Below the pieces are notes generated by a model. That model did not search any database and was not told where the DNA came from. It saw only the letters and a program-made list of their open reading frames with translations. This document shows, one piece after another, positions 1-6,569 of a stretch of DNA of 8,529 nucleotides. Origin of the DNA: Clostridia bacterium (GTDB lineage: Bacteria; Bacillota; Clostridia; Christensenellales; Borkfalkiaceae). A program made the translations under genes and the position numbers. The stretch's first letter is position 1, and each line of letters begins with the position of its first letter. Location of the stretch: the NCBI GenBank assembly GCA_900767885.1, contig CAAGAU010000045.1:1-8529 (forward strand). Reading direction: 5' to 3'.

Positions 1-190
1 GAATAAAGGGGACGGGGGATTTTGAGGAGTTTTCGGAAAAGGGGTTGCCCGAAGGGGGAAAACGGACTCGGGAAACAGTTGTCCCCCTTCGGATTTTCGC
101 TGCGCCTTTTTTAAAGGCGCAATTAGAGCTGACACGACTGTATTTCCGCCTTGTCGGTTGCTCAGGGGGATTCTCGCGCTTACTGCTATT
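1..190. repeat. Intergenic repeat-like DNA with two strong hairpins
   Basis: No gene is evident here. Two perfect inverted repeats are visible: CCGAAGGGGG (49-58) with CCCCCTTCGG (83-92), and GCGCCTTT (102-109) with AAAGGCGC (113-120) around a TTT loop. Neither is followed by a T-tract, so they are not obvious terminators. The part from about 121 to 180 resembles, from memory, a dispersed intergenic repeat of gut Clostridia. One plus-strand frame (codons starting at position 3) stays open from the left edge to a stop at 198-200. It could be the tail of a gene entering from the left, but its translation runs straight through the hairpins, so I treat it as repeat DNA read in frame. Confidence 0.45.
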
Positions 191-333
191 CGGCACTTAA
201 CGCTTACGCGTTAAAACTTTCGTTTTTCGCATTTTTTACCAAAAATGCAAGTGCCTTATGAATACCGTCGTTCGCAAACCCTTGCAAGCAAGTTTGCTCA
301 CTTGGCATTGACGCAAAGACACTTTGTCATTGC
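191..333 (+). repeat. Structured dispersed repeat, copy A
   Basis: This is one of two copies in the window; the other is at 8101-8232 in the same orientation. Visible stems are an outer pair GGCACTT (192-198) with AAGTGCC (249-255), a hairpin AACGC (199-203) with GCGTT (208-212), and a hairpin GCATTTTT (229-236) with AAAAATGC (241-248). After the fold come a 27-nt block (272-298) identical to 8182-8208 and a small CAAAG/CTTTG hairpin (314-326). The three stems differ between copies by paired substitutions. The element ends only about 13 nt before the stop codon of the MarR gene. It carries no coding potential of its own and is probably a non-autonomous mobile repeat. Confidence 0.7.
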
Positions 334-345
334 AAGCGTTAAACC

Positions 346-804
346 TTACTCTTCCAACCCGCTTTTTAAAATCGCTTCCACATTCGTTTCTATCGCAAAA
401 AACGCCTTTCGCATCGCCGCTACGTCCTCGTCGGTCAATCCGCGCAAAAGTCGCTCGCCGAACTTTTTTTGCAGCTCCTGCCCGCGCCTTACGGTCGGCA
501 AAGCCTTTTCGGTAACTCTTAAAACGATTTTTCGCCTGTCCGAACTGTCGCTTTTTCTTTCAAGCAAGCCCACGCCCGCCATTTTTTCGACGTAAACCGA
601 CACTATCCCCGGTTTAAACCCCCGATATTTACATATTTCCTTGGCGGTGGCGTTTTCGGGATTATTCGCAACGTATAACAAAATATCCAGCGCAATCGGC
701 GGAATATTCGATTCCTTACACAAGGGTTGCAGTACGCGATGATACGCCTCTACGGTCTTATTGGCGTTATTGAAAAATTTTGCGGGTTTTATCTTTTCTT
801 CCAC
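346..804 (-). CDS. MarR-family winged-helix transcriptional regulator
   Basis: This is a 152-residue protein of usual MarR length, expected to act as a dimeric DNA-binding repressor that responds to a small ligand or oxidation. The helix-turn-helix lies at about residues 52-78, with recognition helix around KPGIVSVYVEKM, followed by the wing at 83-98 with the family hallmark DRRK (89-92). Helices at both ends (12-30 and 124-147) would form the dimer interface. The start is GTG at 804-802, chosen because AAAGAGG (818-812) stands 7 nt upstream and the protein begins where MarR proteins do. No co-directional partner lies in the window; the next gene downstream would be beyond the left edge, and purB is divergent. 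The promoter carries a palindrome, so autoregulation is likely. The ligand and targets cannot be told from sequence. Confidence 0.9.
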   Translation of the reverse strand: MEEKIKPAKFFNNANKTVEAYHRVLQPLCKESNIPPIALDILLYVANNPENATAKEICKYRGFKPGIVSVYVEKMAGVGLLERKSDSSDRRKIVLRVTEKALPTVRRGQELQKKFGERLLRGLTDEDVAAMRKAFFAIETNVEAILKSGLEE

Positions 805-828
805 GGTCGAGCCTCTTTTGAAAAAAAT

Positions 829-880
829 ATTCTAATTTTAGAATTTCTAATATTATAATTCTAATTTTTATTTTCGTCAA
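829..880 (-). promoter_or_regulatory. MarR gene promoter with overlapping operator palindrome
   Basis: Reading the minus strand, TTGACG (880-875) and TATAAT (857-852) are 17 nt apart, a near-consensus sigma-A promoter with predicted start near 845. Covering that start is a perfect palindrome ATTCTAA-TT-TTAGAAT (829-844). A second, wider inverted pair, TAGAATT (840-846) with AATTCTA (857-863), overlaps the -10 box. The plus-strand string ATTCTAATTTT occurs twice, at 829 and 858. Short AT-rich palindromes at this position are typical of autoregulating MarR proteins; that the MarR protein binds here is inference. Confidence 0.75.
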
Positions 881-1025
881 GCGAATTTACTTGCAAAAAA
901 CGGTTTTCGTAAAAAAACACGAAATTTACGGCGTTGTGGAGCGTTTTGGGCGGAGATATAACCTTTGCTTATACCCGTCATTAAAAAATACGATAGGTTA
1001 AGTGCGGATTTTTTCGTCTTTTTCC

Positions 1026-1054
1026 TTGTGTTTCGGTTAAAGATGTGCTACAAT
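1026..1054 (+). promoter_or_regulatory. Possible purB promoter
   Basis: TTGTGT (1026-1031) and TACAAT (1049-1054) are 17 nt apart, with TG one base upstream of the -10 (TGC-TACAAT), an extended -10. Transcription would begin near 1061, only about 10 nt before the purB ATG and beyond the AAGG at 1057-1060 that would otherwise be the ribosome binding site. Either the mRNA is nearly leaderless or a weaker upstream pair is used, for example TTGCTT (965-970) with TACGAT (989-994) at 18 nt. I see no purine riboswitch between 881 and 1070. Confidence 0.5.
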
Positions 1055-1070
1055 ATAAGGCGGTAAAGTT

Positions 1071-2504
1071 ATGAAAGATAAATACGTAAGTCCGCTTTGC
1101 GAAAGATACGCGGACGCAAAAATGCAGAAAATATTTTCGGCGGACAACCGCTATTCCACCTGGCGTAAACTCTGGGTTGCCCTTGCGGAAAGCGAAAAAG
1201 AGTCGGGACTCGATTTTATAACCGACGAACAGATAGCCGAAATGAAAGCCCACCTTTACGACATTGACTACGAAAAGGAAAACGAGTATGAGCGTTCGCT
1301 TCGCCACGACGTTATGGCGCACATATACGCCTATGGCGACGTATGCCCCGGCGCGCGCGGAATTATCCACCTTGGCGCGACGTCATGCTACGTTACGGAC
1401 AACGCCGACATTTTGCTTATGCGCGAAGGTCTTAACGAAATCCGTGCGTTGCTTATAAATGCAATAAAAGCCGTAAGCGATTTTGCCGGAAAATACAAGG
1501 CTTTGCCTATACTCGCGTACACGCACTTTCAGGCGGCTCAGCCCACCACGCTCGGCAAACGCGCCACGCTCTGGCTCAACGACCTGGTCGAAGATTTAAA
1601 GCGCGTAGACTATGAACTTGCAAATCTTAAATTTTTCGGTTGCAAAGGCACTACCGGTACGGGCGCGAGTTTCCTTCAACTCTTTAAGGACGAAGAAAAA
1701 GTCTTTAACCTTGAAAAGCTCATTGCCGCAAAGTTCGGCTTTAATGATATAGTCCCCGTTTCGGGTCAGACCTATTCGCGTAAAATCGACAGCTACGTTT
1801 TAAACGTTTTGTCGGCAATAGCGCAGTCTGCCGCAAAGTTTTCGTCGGATATACGCCTTATGTGCCACATGAAGGAAGTTGACGAACCGTTTGAAAGCAA
1901 GCAGATCGGCTCTTCGGCAATGGCGTACAAGCGTAATCCCATGCGCAGCGAACGCATAGCGTCGCTCGCGCGTTACGTTATGATCGATTCGCTCAACCCC
2001 GCCATAACCGAGGCTCAGCAATGGCTGGAACGTACTCTGGACGACTCCGCCAACAAGCGCATTTCCGTTCCCGAGGCGTTTTTGGCGACGAGCGGAATAC
2101 TTAACCTTTATATAAACGTTATAAGCGGACTTAACGTCTACGAAAAAGTCATAGCCAAAAACCTTAACCGCGAATTGCCGTTTATGGCGACCGAAAACAT
2201 ACTTATGTATCTCGTTGAAGACAAAGGCTTTGACAGGCAATGGGCGCACGAAAAAATTCGTATGCACTCCGTTGCGGCGGGCAACAACGTGAAGATAGAA
2301 GGCGGCGAAAACGACCTTATATCGCGACTCGTCGGCGATAAGGAACTGAGCCTTACCGAAGATGAAGTTACAAAGATTTTCGACGCGCGCGGCTTTTGCG
2401 GGCTTGCCGAAAAACAAACCGAAGAATTTCTCGATTACGTTAATAACGAAATACTCGTTAAAAACGCCGACGTTCTCGGTATTAAAGCCGAAGTTAACGT
2501 ATAA
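1071..2504 (+). CDS. purB: Adenylosuccinate lyase
   Basis: A 477-residue cytosolic enzyme of the fumarase/aspartase superfamily. It splits fumarate from SAICAR to give AICAR and from adenylosuccinate to give AMP, so it serves two steps of purine synthesis. The sequence is the long type also found in animals. Visible landmarks are RHDVMAH with catalytic-region His79, GIIHLGATSCYVTDN (97-111), YTHFQAAQPTTLGKR (150-164) with His152 as the expected general acid, KGTTGTGASF (192-201), and the mobile signature loop GSSAMAYKRNPMRSER (280-295) with Ser281/Ser282. The loop has Ala where human ADSL has Pro; I believe this is common in clostridial members. The start is supported by the MKDKYVSPLCERYA opening typical of the family, though the upstream AAGG is weak. 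purA follows 31 nt downstream on the same strand, making a two-gene AMP-branch unit. Confidence 0.97.
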   Translation: MKDKYVSPLCERYADAKMQKIFSADNRYSTWRKLWVALAESEKESGLDFITDEQIAEMKAHLYDIDYEKENEYERSLRHDVMAHIYAYGDVCPGARGIIHLGATSCYVTDNADILLMREGLNEIRALLINAIKAVSDFAGKYKALPILAYTHFQAAQPTTLGKRATLWLNDLVEDLKRVDYELANLKFFGCKGTTGTGASFLQLFKDEEKVFNLEKLIAAKFGFNDIVPVSGQTYSRKIDSYVLNVLSAIAQSAAKFSSDIRLMCHMKEVDEPFESKQIGSSAMAYKRNPMRSERIASLARYVMIDSLNPAITEAQQWLERTLDDSANKRISVPEAFLATSGILNLYINVISGLNVYEKVIAKNLNRELPFMATENILMYLVEDKGFDRQWAHEKIRMHSVAAGNNVKIEGGENDLISRLVGDKELSLTEDEVTKIFDARGFCGLAEKQTEEFLDYVNNEILVKNADVLGIKAEVNV

Positions 2505-2535
2505 GGCGATTATCTGATAAAAAGGAGAATATATT

Positions 2536-3807
2536 ATGCTTACTGCAATAGTCGGTATCAACTGGGGCGACGAGGGTAAAGGTCGTATGGTAGACCTTTT
2601 ATCCGAAAAATACGACGTTATCGCGCGTTATCAGGGCGGCAACAACGCCGGACATACGGTAATAAACGAAAAGGGTAAATTCATACTCAATCTTTTGCCG
2701 TCGGGCATACTTCGCGACGAAACCGTAAACGTTATGGGCAACGGTATGGTCATCGACGTGGAGCATTTATACGGCGAAATACAAAGACTGCGCGAGGCGG
2801 ACGTGGAAATCACCCCCAAACACCTTAAAATAAGCGATAAGGCAACCATCTGCATGCCTTACGACAAAATGCTCGACGGTCTTGAAGAGGACAGACTTAA
2901 AGACAGAAAATTCGGCTCTACCCGTCGCGGAATCGCTCCCGTTTATTCGGACAAGTACATGAAAAAGACTTTCCGCATGGGCGACCTGAAACACCTTGCC
3001 GATTTAAAACAAAAAATCAAAGATATAGTCGAGTGGAAAAACCTGCTCGTAACGGCTTACGGCGTAGACCCCGTCAAGTGGGAAGATATGTACGCCTGGC
3101 TCGAAAAATACGGCGTGCCGTTCGTAGACTACGTTTGCGACGTGGGCGATTATCTCGACGAAGAAATTAAAAACGGCAAAAACATTATGTTCGAGGCTCA
3201 ACTCGGCGCTCTCCGCGATATAGACTTCGGCATATTCCCCTACACTTCTTCGTCCTCGACGATAGCGGCTTACGCGCCCATCGGCGCGGGTATTCCGCAG
3301 CACAATCTGAACGAAGTAGTCGGCATAATGAAGGCTTATTCCACCTGCGTGGGCGAAGGTCCTTTCACCTGCGAAATGTTCGGCGAAGAGGCTGAAAGTT
3401 TGCGTAAAGCGGGCGGCGAATACGGCGCGGCTACCGGCAGACCCCGCAGAGTGGGCGGCTTTGACGTCGTTGCCTCGCGCTACGGCGTAAAAATGCAGGG
3501 TGCTACCTGCATTGCCCTTACCAAGTTAGACGTACTTTCGTATATGGATAAAATCCCCGTATGCGTTGCATACGAGGTTGACGGAAAGAGGATAGAAAAA
3601 TTCCCGTTCGGCGAGGAACTTGACCGTGCAAAACCCGTTTACGAATATCTCGACGGCTTTAAGTGCGACATATCCAAGTGCAGAAAGGTAAGCGATTTAC
3701 CCGAAAACGCGCTTAAATATATCAAATATCTCGAAAGCGCAGTCGGCTGCAAAATCAAGTACGTTTCGGTCGGCGCGGAACGCGAAGAATACGTAGAAAT
3801 GTATTAA
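2536..3807 (+). CDS. purA: Adenylosuccinate synthetase
   Basis: A 423-residue GTP-dependent enzyme that condenses IMP with aspartate, giving adenylosuccinate for PurB encoded just upstream. The N-terminal loop GINWGDEGKG (7-16) supplies catalytic Asp12, and NNAGHTV holds His40, matching E. coli Asp13 and His41. FGSTRRGIAPVYSDK (127-140 region) is the IMP-binding stretch, FEAQLGALRDIDFG (219-232) the equivalent of FEGAQGTLLDIDHG, and GRPRRVGGFD (301-310) the arginine-rich loop contacting GTP/IMP. Several canonical positions differ (N for Q in the first loop, AQLG for GAQG, S-T-R-R for T-T-G-R). From memory these changes mark a clostridial PurA subclass and do not suggest decay. The start at ATG 2536 has a strong AAAGGAGA (2521-2528) 7 nt upstream. 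A hairpin follows 14 nt after the stop. Confidence 0.97.
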   Translation: MLTAIVGINWGDEGKGRMVDLLSEKYDVIARYQGGNNAGHTVINEKGKFILNLLPSGILRDETVNVMGNGMVIDVEHLYGEIQRLREADVEITPKHLKISDKATICMPYDKMLDGLEEDRLKDRKFGSTRRGIAPVYSDKYMKKTFRMGDLKHLADLKQKIKDIVEWKNLLVTAYGVDPVKWEDMYAWLEKYGVPFVDYVCDVGDYLDEEIKNGKNIMFEAQLGALRDIDFGIFPYTSSSSTIAAYAPIGAGIPQHNLNEVVGIMKAYSTCVGEGPFTCEMFGEEAESLRKAGGEYGAATGRPRRVGGFDVVASRYGVKMQGATCIALTKLDVLSYMDKIPVCVAYEVDGKRIEKFPFGEELDRAKPVYEYLDGFKCDISKCRKVSDLPENALKYIKYLESAVGCKIKYVSVGAEREEYVEMY

Positions 3808-3821
3808 AATATATCAAACGC

Positions 3822-3864
3822 AAACGGCGCGGCAAATCGCAATGATTTGCCGCGCCGTTTTCTA
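3822..3864. terminator. Bidirectional hairpin terminator between purA and antiporter gene
   Basis: A perfect 17-bp stem joins 3822-3838 and 3844-3860 around a GCAAT loop, with a very GC-rich core (CGGCGCGGC). The outer AAA/TTT pairs put T-runs at the stem base in both directions, with four T's at 3858-3861 on the plus strand. The following T-tract is short, so termination efficiency is uncertain. It sits between convergent genes and probably serves both. Confidence 0.8.
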
Positions 3865-3909
3865 TCCGTCTGAACCTGCCAAAACGCAATCTTCCGACGT
3901 TATTCTTTT

Positions 3910-5187
3910 TTATATTTTTTCCGGCATGGGCGCATTGTCGGGAGGCAAAACGTCGTCGGTTTTGTCTTTCTTCTCTTTAAACAGCAATTTCAGCAGAATT
4001 GGGCAGACTATCGACGAAATAAGTATAAGCATTATCGTTGCGAGTAACGGGTCTAACCCGTTTTCCGCGGCGATAAGTGATTGTCCCGCCGAATATACCG
4101 CCAGAGCGACTTCGCCGCGCGCAATCATTCCGCAACCCACGGTAAGGCTTTCCTTACAGGTAAAGCCAAACGGTTTTGCCGCAAGCGAACAACCTATTAT
4201 CTTGCCCGCAATGCCCAGCGCGACGAATACGAATCCGAACCACAAGGCGTTGAGCGAGAACGACGAAAAGTCCGCGCTTATGCCTATATACGCAAAGAAT
4301 ATAGGTATAAATATCATATATCCGCTTACAACCGCCTTACGGTCTACAAAAGGCGTATCGTCGAGTCCCGAAATCATAATACCGGCAACGTACGCACCCG
4401 TAATGGAGGCTATTCCGAAAAACTTTTCCGAGCAGTACGCATAGAAAAAGCACATAGCAAAAGCAAATATGCTCGTACGGCGTTTGTGCGGAAACTTGCG
4501 TTCTTCCCAGTTAAAATAAATGCGCAGTAAAATTCCGAGGCCTATCGCAAACACGAAAAATCCAACGGCTTTTAAAAGCGTTATGCCTATTTGTTCCGCG
4601 CCGTTACCTTTAAGACCTGTAACTATGCTCAGCGCGATTATTCCTATAACGTCGTCTATAACCGCGGCGGAAATTACGGTCTGTCCTACTCTGCCGTTCA
4701 GTTTTCCGAGTTCTTTAAGCGTTTCAACGGTTATTCCCACGCTCGTAGCGGCAAGAATAGTACCTACGAATATGGCGTTTAAAAGTTTATCGTGAGTGTA
4801 TTCGGTATATCCGTGCAAAAAAGCCATCGCGCCGAGAGCCCCGAAAAGTATCGGAGTAAGCACGCCGGCTATGGCTATTATCGTAGCCGCAAGTCCGCTT
4901 TTTTTAAGATCGGCGATTTTCGTTTCGAGTCCGCTTGAAAACAGTATAAGTACAACGCCAACCTGGCTGAACGCGTGTAAAATCTCGGTTTCCTGCGCGC
5001 TAGGGTTCATAAAAAACGACAAAAAGAAGTTGTCGGGATTGTTAAAACGCTTTAAAACGCCTATCAGAAGTCCCGCTACGACCATGCCCGTAACCTGCGG
5101 AAGACCTATTTTACGCGCAAGCAAACCAAAACTTTTTGCAAGTAATAAAATTACGGCAAGATAATAAAAAATGTTTATTATTTCCAT
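3910..5187 (-). CDS. CPA2-family cation/proton antiporter (NapA/KefB-like membrane domain)
   Basis: A 425-residue integral membrane protein with about 12-13 hydrophobic helices, expected to exchange Na+ or K+ for H+ across the cell membrane. Family landmarks are GLLARKIGLPQVTGMVVAGLLIG (21-43) in the second helix, FSSGLETKIADLKKSG (83-98), ATSVGIT (147-153), the ion-binding pair Asp178-Asp179 in ISAAVIDDVIGII (172-184), and GMIARGEVAL (353-362). A DD pair is typical of electrogenic members such as NapA. The polar tail after residue 403 is only about 20 residues, so there is no KefB-type TrkA-N/RCK regulatory domain. I start at ATG 5187 because AAAGGAGA (5198-5191) lies 3 nt upstream. An in-frame start at 5262 would sit at the predicted transcription start. 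The gene is monocistronic and convergent with purA. The transported ion cannot be read from sequence. Confidence 0.92.
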   Translation of the reverse strand: MEIINIFYYLAVILLLAKSFGLLARKIGLPQVTGMVVAGLLIGVLKRFNNPDNFFLSFFMNPSAQETEILHAFSQVGVVLILFSSGLETKIADLKKSGLAATIIAIAGVLTPILFGALGAMAFLHGYTEYTHDKLLNAIFVGTILAATSVGITVETLKELGKLNGRVGQTVISAAVIDDVIGIIALSIVTGLKGNGAEQIGITLLKAVGFFVFAIGLGILLRIYFNWEERKFPHKRRTSIFAFAMCFFYAYCSEKFFGIASITGAYVAGIMISGLDDTPFVDRKAVVSGYMIFIPIFFAYIGISADFSSFSLNALWFGFVFVALGIAGKIIGCSLAAKPFGFTCKESLTVGCGMIARGEVALAVYSAGQSLIAAENGLDPLLATIMLILISSIVCPILLKLLFKEKKDKTDDVLPPDNAPMPEKI

Positions 5188-5270
5188 ATTTCTCCTTTGT
5201 GATAAGTTATATTTACATATAAATGCAACGATTAAGGTCGATCTTTTCAAAGGCAACCGCAACCTACGAG

Positions 5271-5299
5271 ATTATACTATCTATCGATAATTTTGTCAA
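5271..5299 (-). promoter_or_regulatory. Consensus promoter of the antiporter gene
   Basis: On the minus strand, TTGACA (5299-5294) and TATAAT (5276-5271) are exactly 17 nt apart, a perfect sigma-A consensus. Transcription should start near 5264, giving a leader of about 76 nt. A weak TTATA/TATAA hairpin lies shortly before the RBS; I see no recognised riboswitch. Such a strong promoter suggests constitutive, high transcription or tight control by a repressor. Confidence 0.85.
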
Positions 5300-5400
5300 C
5301 GATTTAATAGTCAAAAATAATTTTAACGCGCCAAAAAAAGGCAAAATGCACGAAAAATCAAATGAAAAATAAAAAAATTATGATTTTTTCAAAAGAATGC

Positions 5401-5429
5401 TTGTAAAATTTGAATATAACTGCTATAAT
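5401..5429 (+). promoter_or_regulatory. Promoter of the 218-residue conserved protein gene
   Basis: TTGTAA (5401-5406) and TATAAT (5424-5429) are 17 nt apart, with an extended -10 (TGC-TATAAT). The predicted start is near 5436, giving a leader of about 57 nt that contains GAAAAC (5438-5443) paired with GTTTTC (5455-5460) and then the AAGAGG binding site. Confidence 0.8.
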
Positions 5430-5492
5430 GTAGGGGAGAAAACACATATACGGGGTTTTCGGGCATTATACTGCACTTTAAAGAGGTAGAAT

Positions 5493-6149
5493 ATGAGAAC
5501 GTTTCACGGAAATAAAGTTACGGCGAAAGCCAACGTAAACAGAACGGGTACTTCGGTTACGGAAGAGAAGTTTTCCGCAAGCGAAGAACTTCGTCGGCTT
5601 CGCGGTCAGTTCGGAGAGGACGTTTCTGCCGAAACCGCCGCTTCGGAAGTCGCTCCCGTAAAGGTGTATAAACACGCATATATCAGTCCTACGTTTACGC
5701 AGAAGATGATCGCTGCGGACGAATCTATTCAGGAGAGATACGACGAACTCAAAAATTACGCCATACGTTTCCGCAAACTCAAATCCAGAATTTCGAGAAA
5801 ATACGACTCCATCAACCTCGGCAGACTGCATTTTGTCAAGTTTATGGTCGCGGGTAAAACGCTTAAACTCTACCTTAATATAGATCCTTCGTTGGTCGAT
5901 CCTAAATTCCATTGCGTAGACGTAAGCAAAAAGGTAAGTTATAAGACCGTACCCGTTATGCTCCGTATAAAGAGCGCGAGGGGCGTTAAGTACGCTAAAA
6001 TCCTTATAGACCGTTGCGCCGAACAGCACGGGTTCCTGCCGCGCCGCAAGAAGAAAGAGGTCGACTCGATGACTCTCGTAAGAGAACATCAGAAGATGAA
6101 AGACGAAAAATTCAAAAAGTTACACCCCGAACTTTTCCCCGAGGGTTAA
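5493..6149 (+). CDS. Conserved clostridial protein of unknown function
   Basis: A 218-residue soluble protein with no signal peptide or membrane segment. The first 55 residues are polar and low in hydrophobicity, probably a flexible tail. A compact domain follows at about 57-181, with a helix (66-101) rich in basic and aromatic residues (RYDELKNYAIRFRKLKSRIS), a strand region GRLHFVKFMVAGKTLKLYLNIDP (110-132), and YKTVPVMLRIKSARGVKYAKILID (150-173). I recall this domain, ending in a helix before a short linker, as recurring in uncharacterised clostridial proteins, sometimes in tandem. I know no assigned function. The C-terminus is strongly basic (RRKKKEV at 184-190, KMKDEKFKKL at 201-210), which might suit nucleic acid or ribosome contact; that is speculation. 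ATG 5493 has AAGAGG (5481-5486) 6 nt upstream. The gene has its own promoter and terminator. Confidence 0.85.
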   Translation: MRTFHGNKVTAKANVNRTGTSVTEEKFSASEELRRLRGQFGEDVSAETAASEVAPVKVYKHAYISPTFTQKMIAADESIQERYDELKNYAIRFRKLKSRISRKYDSINLGRLHFVKFMVAGKTLKLYLNIDPSLVDPKFHCVDVSKKVSYKTVPVMLRIKSARGVKYAKILIDRCAEQHGFLPRRKKKEVDSMTLVREHQKMKDEKFKKLHPELFPEG

Positions 6150-6212
6150 AACGGAGAAAGTCGGGTTTGCAGCGCAAAGCGCCGCAAATGTTCCGACCGA
6201 ACTTAAAAAATC

Positions 6213-6246
6213 AAAAAGCGAGTTGAATCTTCAACTCGCTTTTTTT
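6213..6246 (+). terminator. Rho-independent terminator after the 218-residue protein gene
   Basis: GCGAGTTGA (6218-6226) pairs perfectly with TCAACTCGC (6231-6239) around an ATCT loop. The stem is extended by A-T pairs from the preceding A-run and followed by seven T's (6240-6246). This is a textbook intrinsic terminator about 63 nt past the stop codon. Confidence 0.93.
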
Positions 6247-6328
6247 GCGTTAAATTTATCAACCCGCATTACCGGTTGCCTCCGGATAAAGGCAGCGTTT
6301 TGCGAGGTTTATATTATTCTCATTCGGC

Positions 6329-6400
6329 TTATACTACACTCCGGATAACGGCGTTTCTCGAACAATCGGGCATCACGCCGAATCTTTTATTATCGCTCAT
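6329..6400 (-). pseudogene. Truncated 5' remnant, probably of a GH20-type beta-hexosaminidase gene
   Basis: An ATG at 6400 follows a good binding site GGGGAG (6410-6405) and opens a 23-codon frame, MSDNKRFGVMPDCSRNAV followed by IRSVV and a stop. From memory, RFGVMPDCSRNAVM is the conserved opening of clostridial proteins annotated as family-20 glycosidase or beta-N-acetylhexosaminidase, normally several hundred residues long. Similarity ends after RNAV, and the DNA beyond (6250-6328) shows no continuation in any frame that I recognise. A second minus-strand frame there reads about 24 codons to a TGA but could be chance. A full promoter (6427-6455) is still present. I infer a large deletion that left only the start. 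It could instead be a short leader peptide, but the motif match argues against that. Confidence 0.55.
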
Positions 6401-6426
6401 ATTTCTCCCCATAGTTTAGTGAGATA

Positions 6427-6455
6427 AGTATACTTCGTTTAAACGCAAAAATCAA
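6427..6455 (-). promoter_or_regulatory. Promoter of the truncated glycosidase-like gene
   Basis: On the minus strand, TTGATT (6455-6450) and TATACT (6432-6427) are 17 nt apart. The spacer holds a perfect 10-bp palindrome CGTTTAAACG (6436-6445), a plausible operator for a sugar-responsive repressor. The leader to the ATG at 6400 would be about 20 nt. The promoter now appears to drive only a remnant. Confidence 0.6.
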
Positions 6456-6569
6456 TTAAATTCGCGAATTATTATATGAATTATATGTAAATCACAACTT
6501 ATTTTTAGCAATTATCGGCATTCCCACGCATAGATCATTAATATTTCTCGTAAGTTTTCCCCTGCGCGT

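Noticed and set aside
3..200. Open plus-strand frame from the left edge, 65 codons to a TAA.
   Set aside because: It runs through two perfect hairpins and repeat-like DNA, has no visible start, and its translation shows no domain I can support. It may be a gene tail but cannot be called.
881..1070. Purine riboswitch or other leader element ahead of purB.
   Set aside because: No riboswitch core or attenuator hairpin with T-tract could be found, and the best promoter lies too close to the ATG to leave room for one.
1800..2561. Long minus-strand open frame (253 codons) opposite purB.
   Set aside because: It is antisense to highly conserved purB codons and the start of purA, a common shadow effect in GC-rich third-position genes; no domain is seen.
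5188..5262. 25-residue N-terminal extension of the antiporter from an in-frame start at 5262.
   Set aside because: The start would coincide with the predicted transcription start near 5264. ATG 5187 has a strong AAAGGAGA and opens directly into the first membrane helix.
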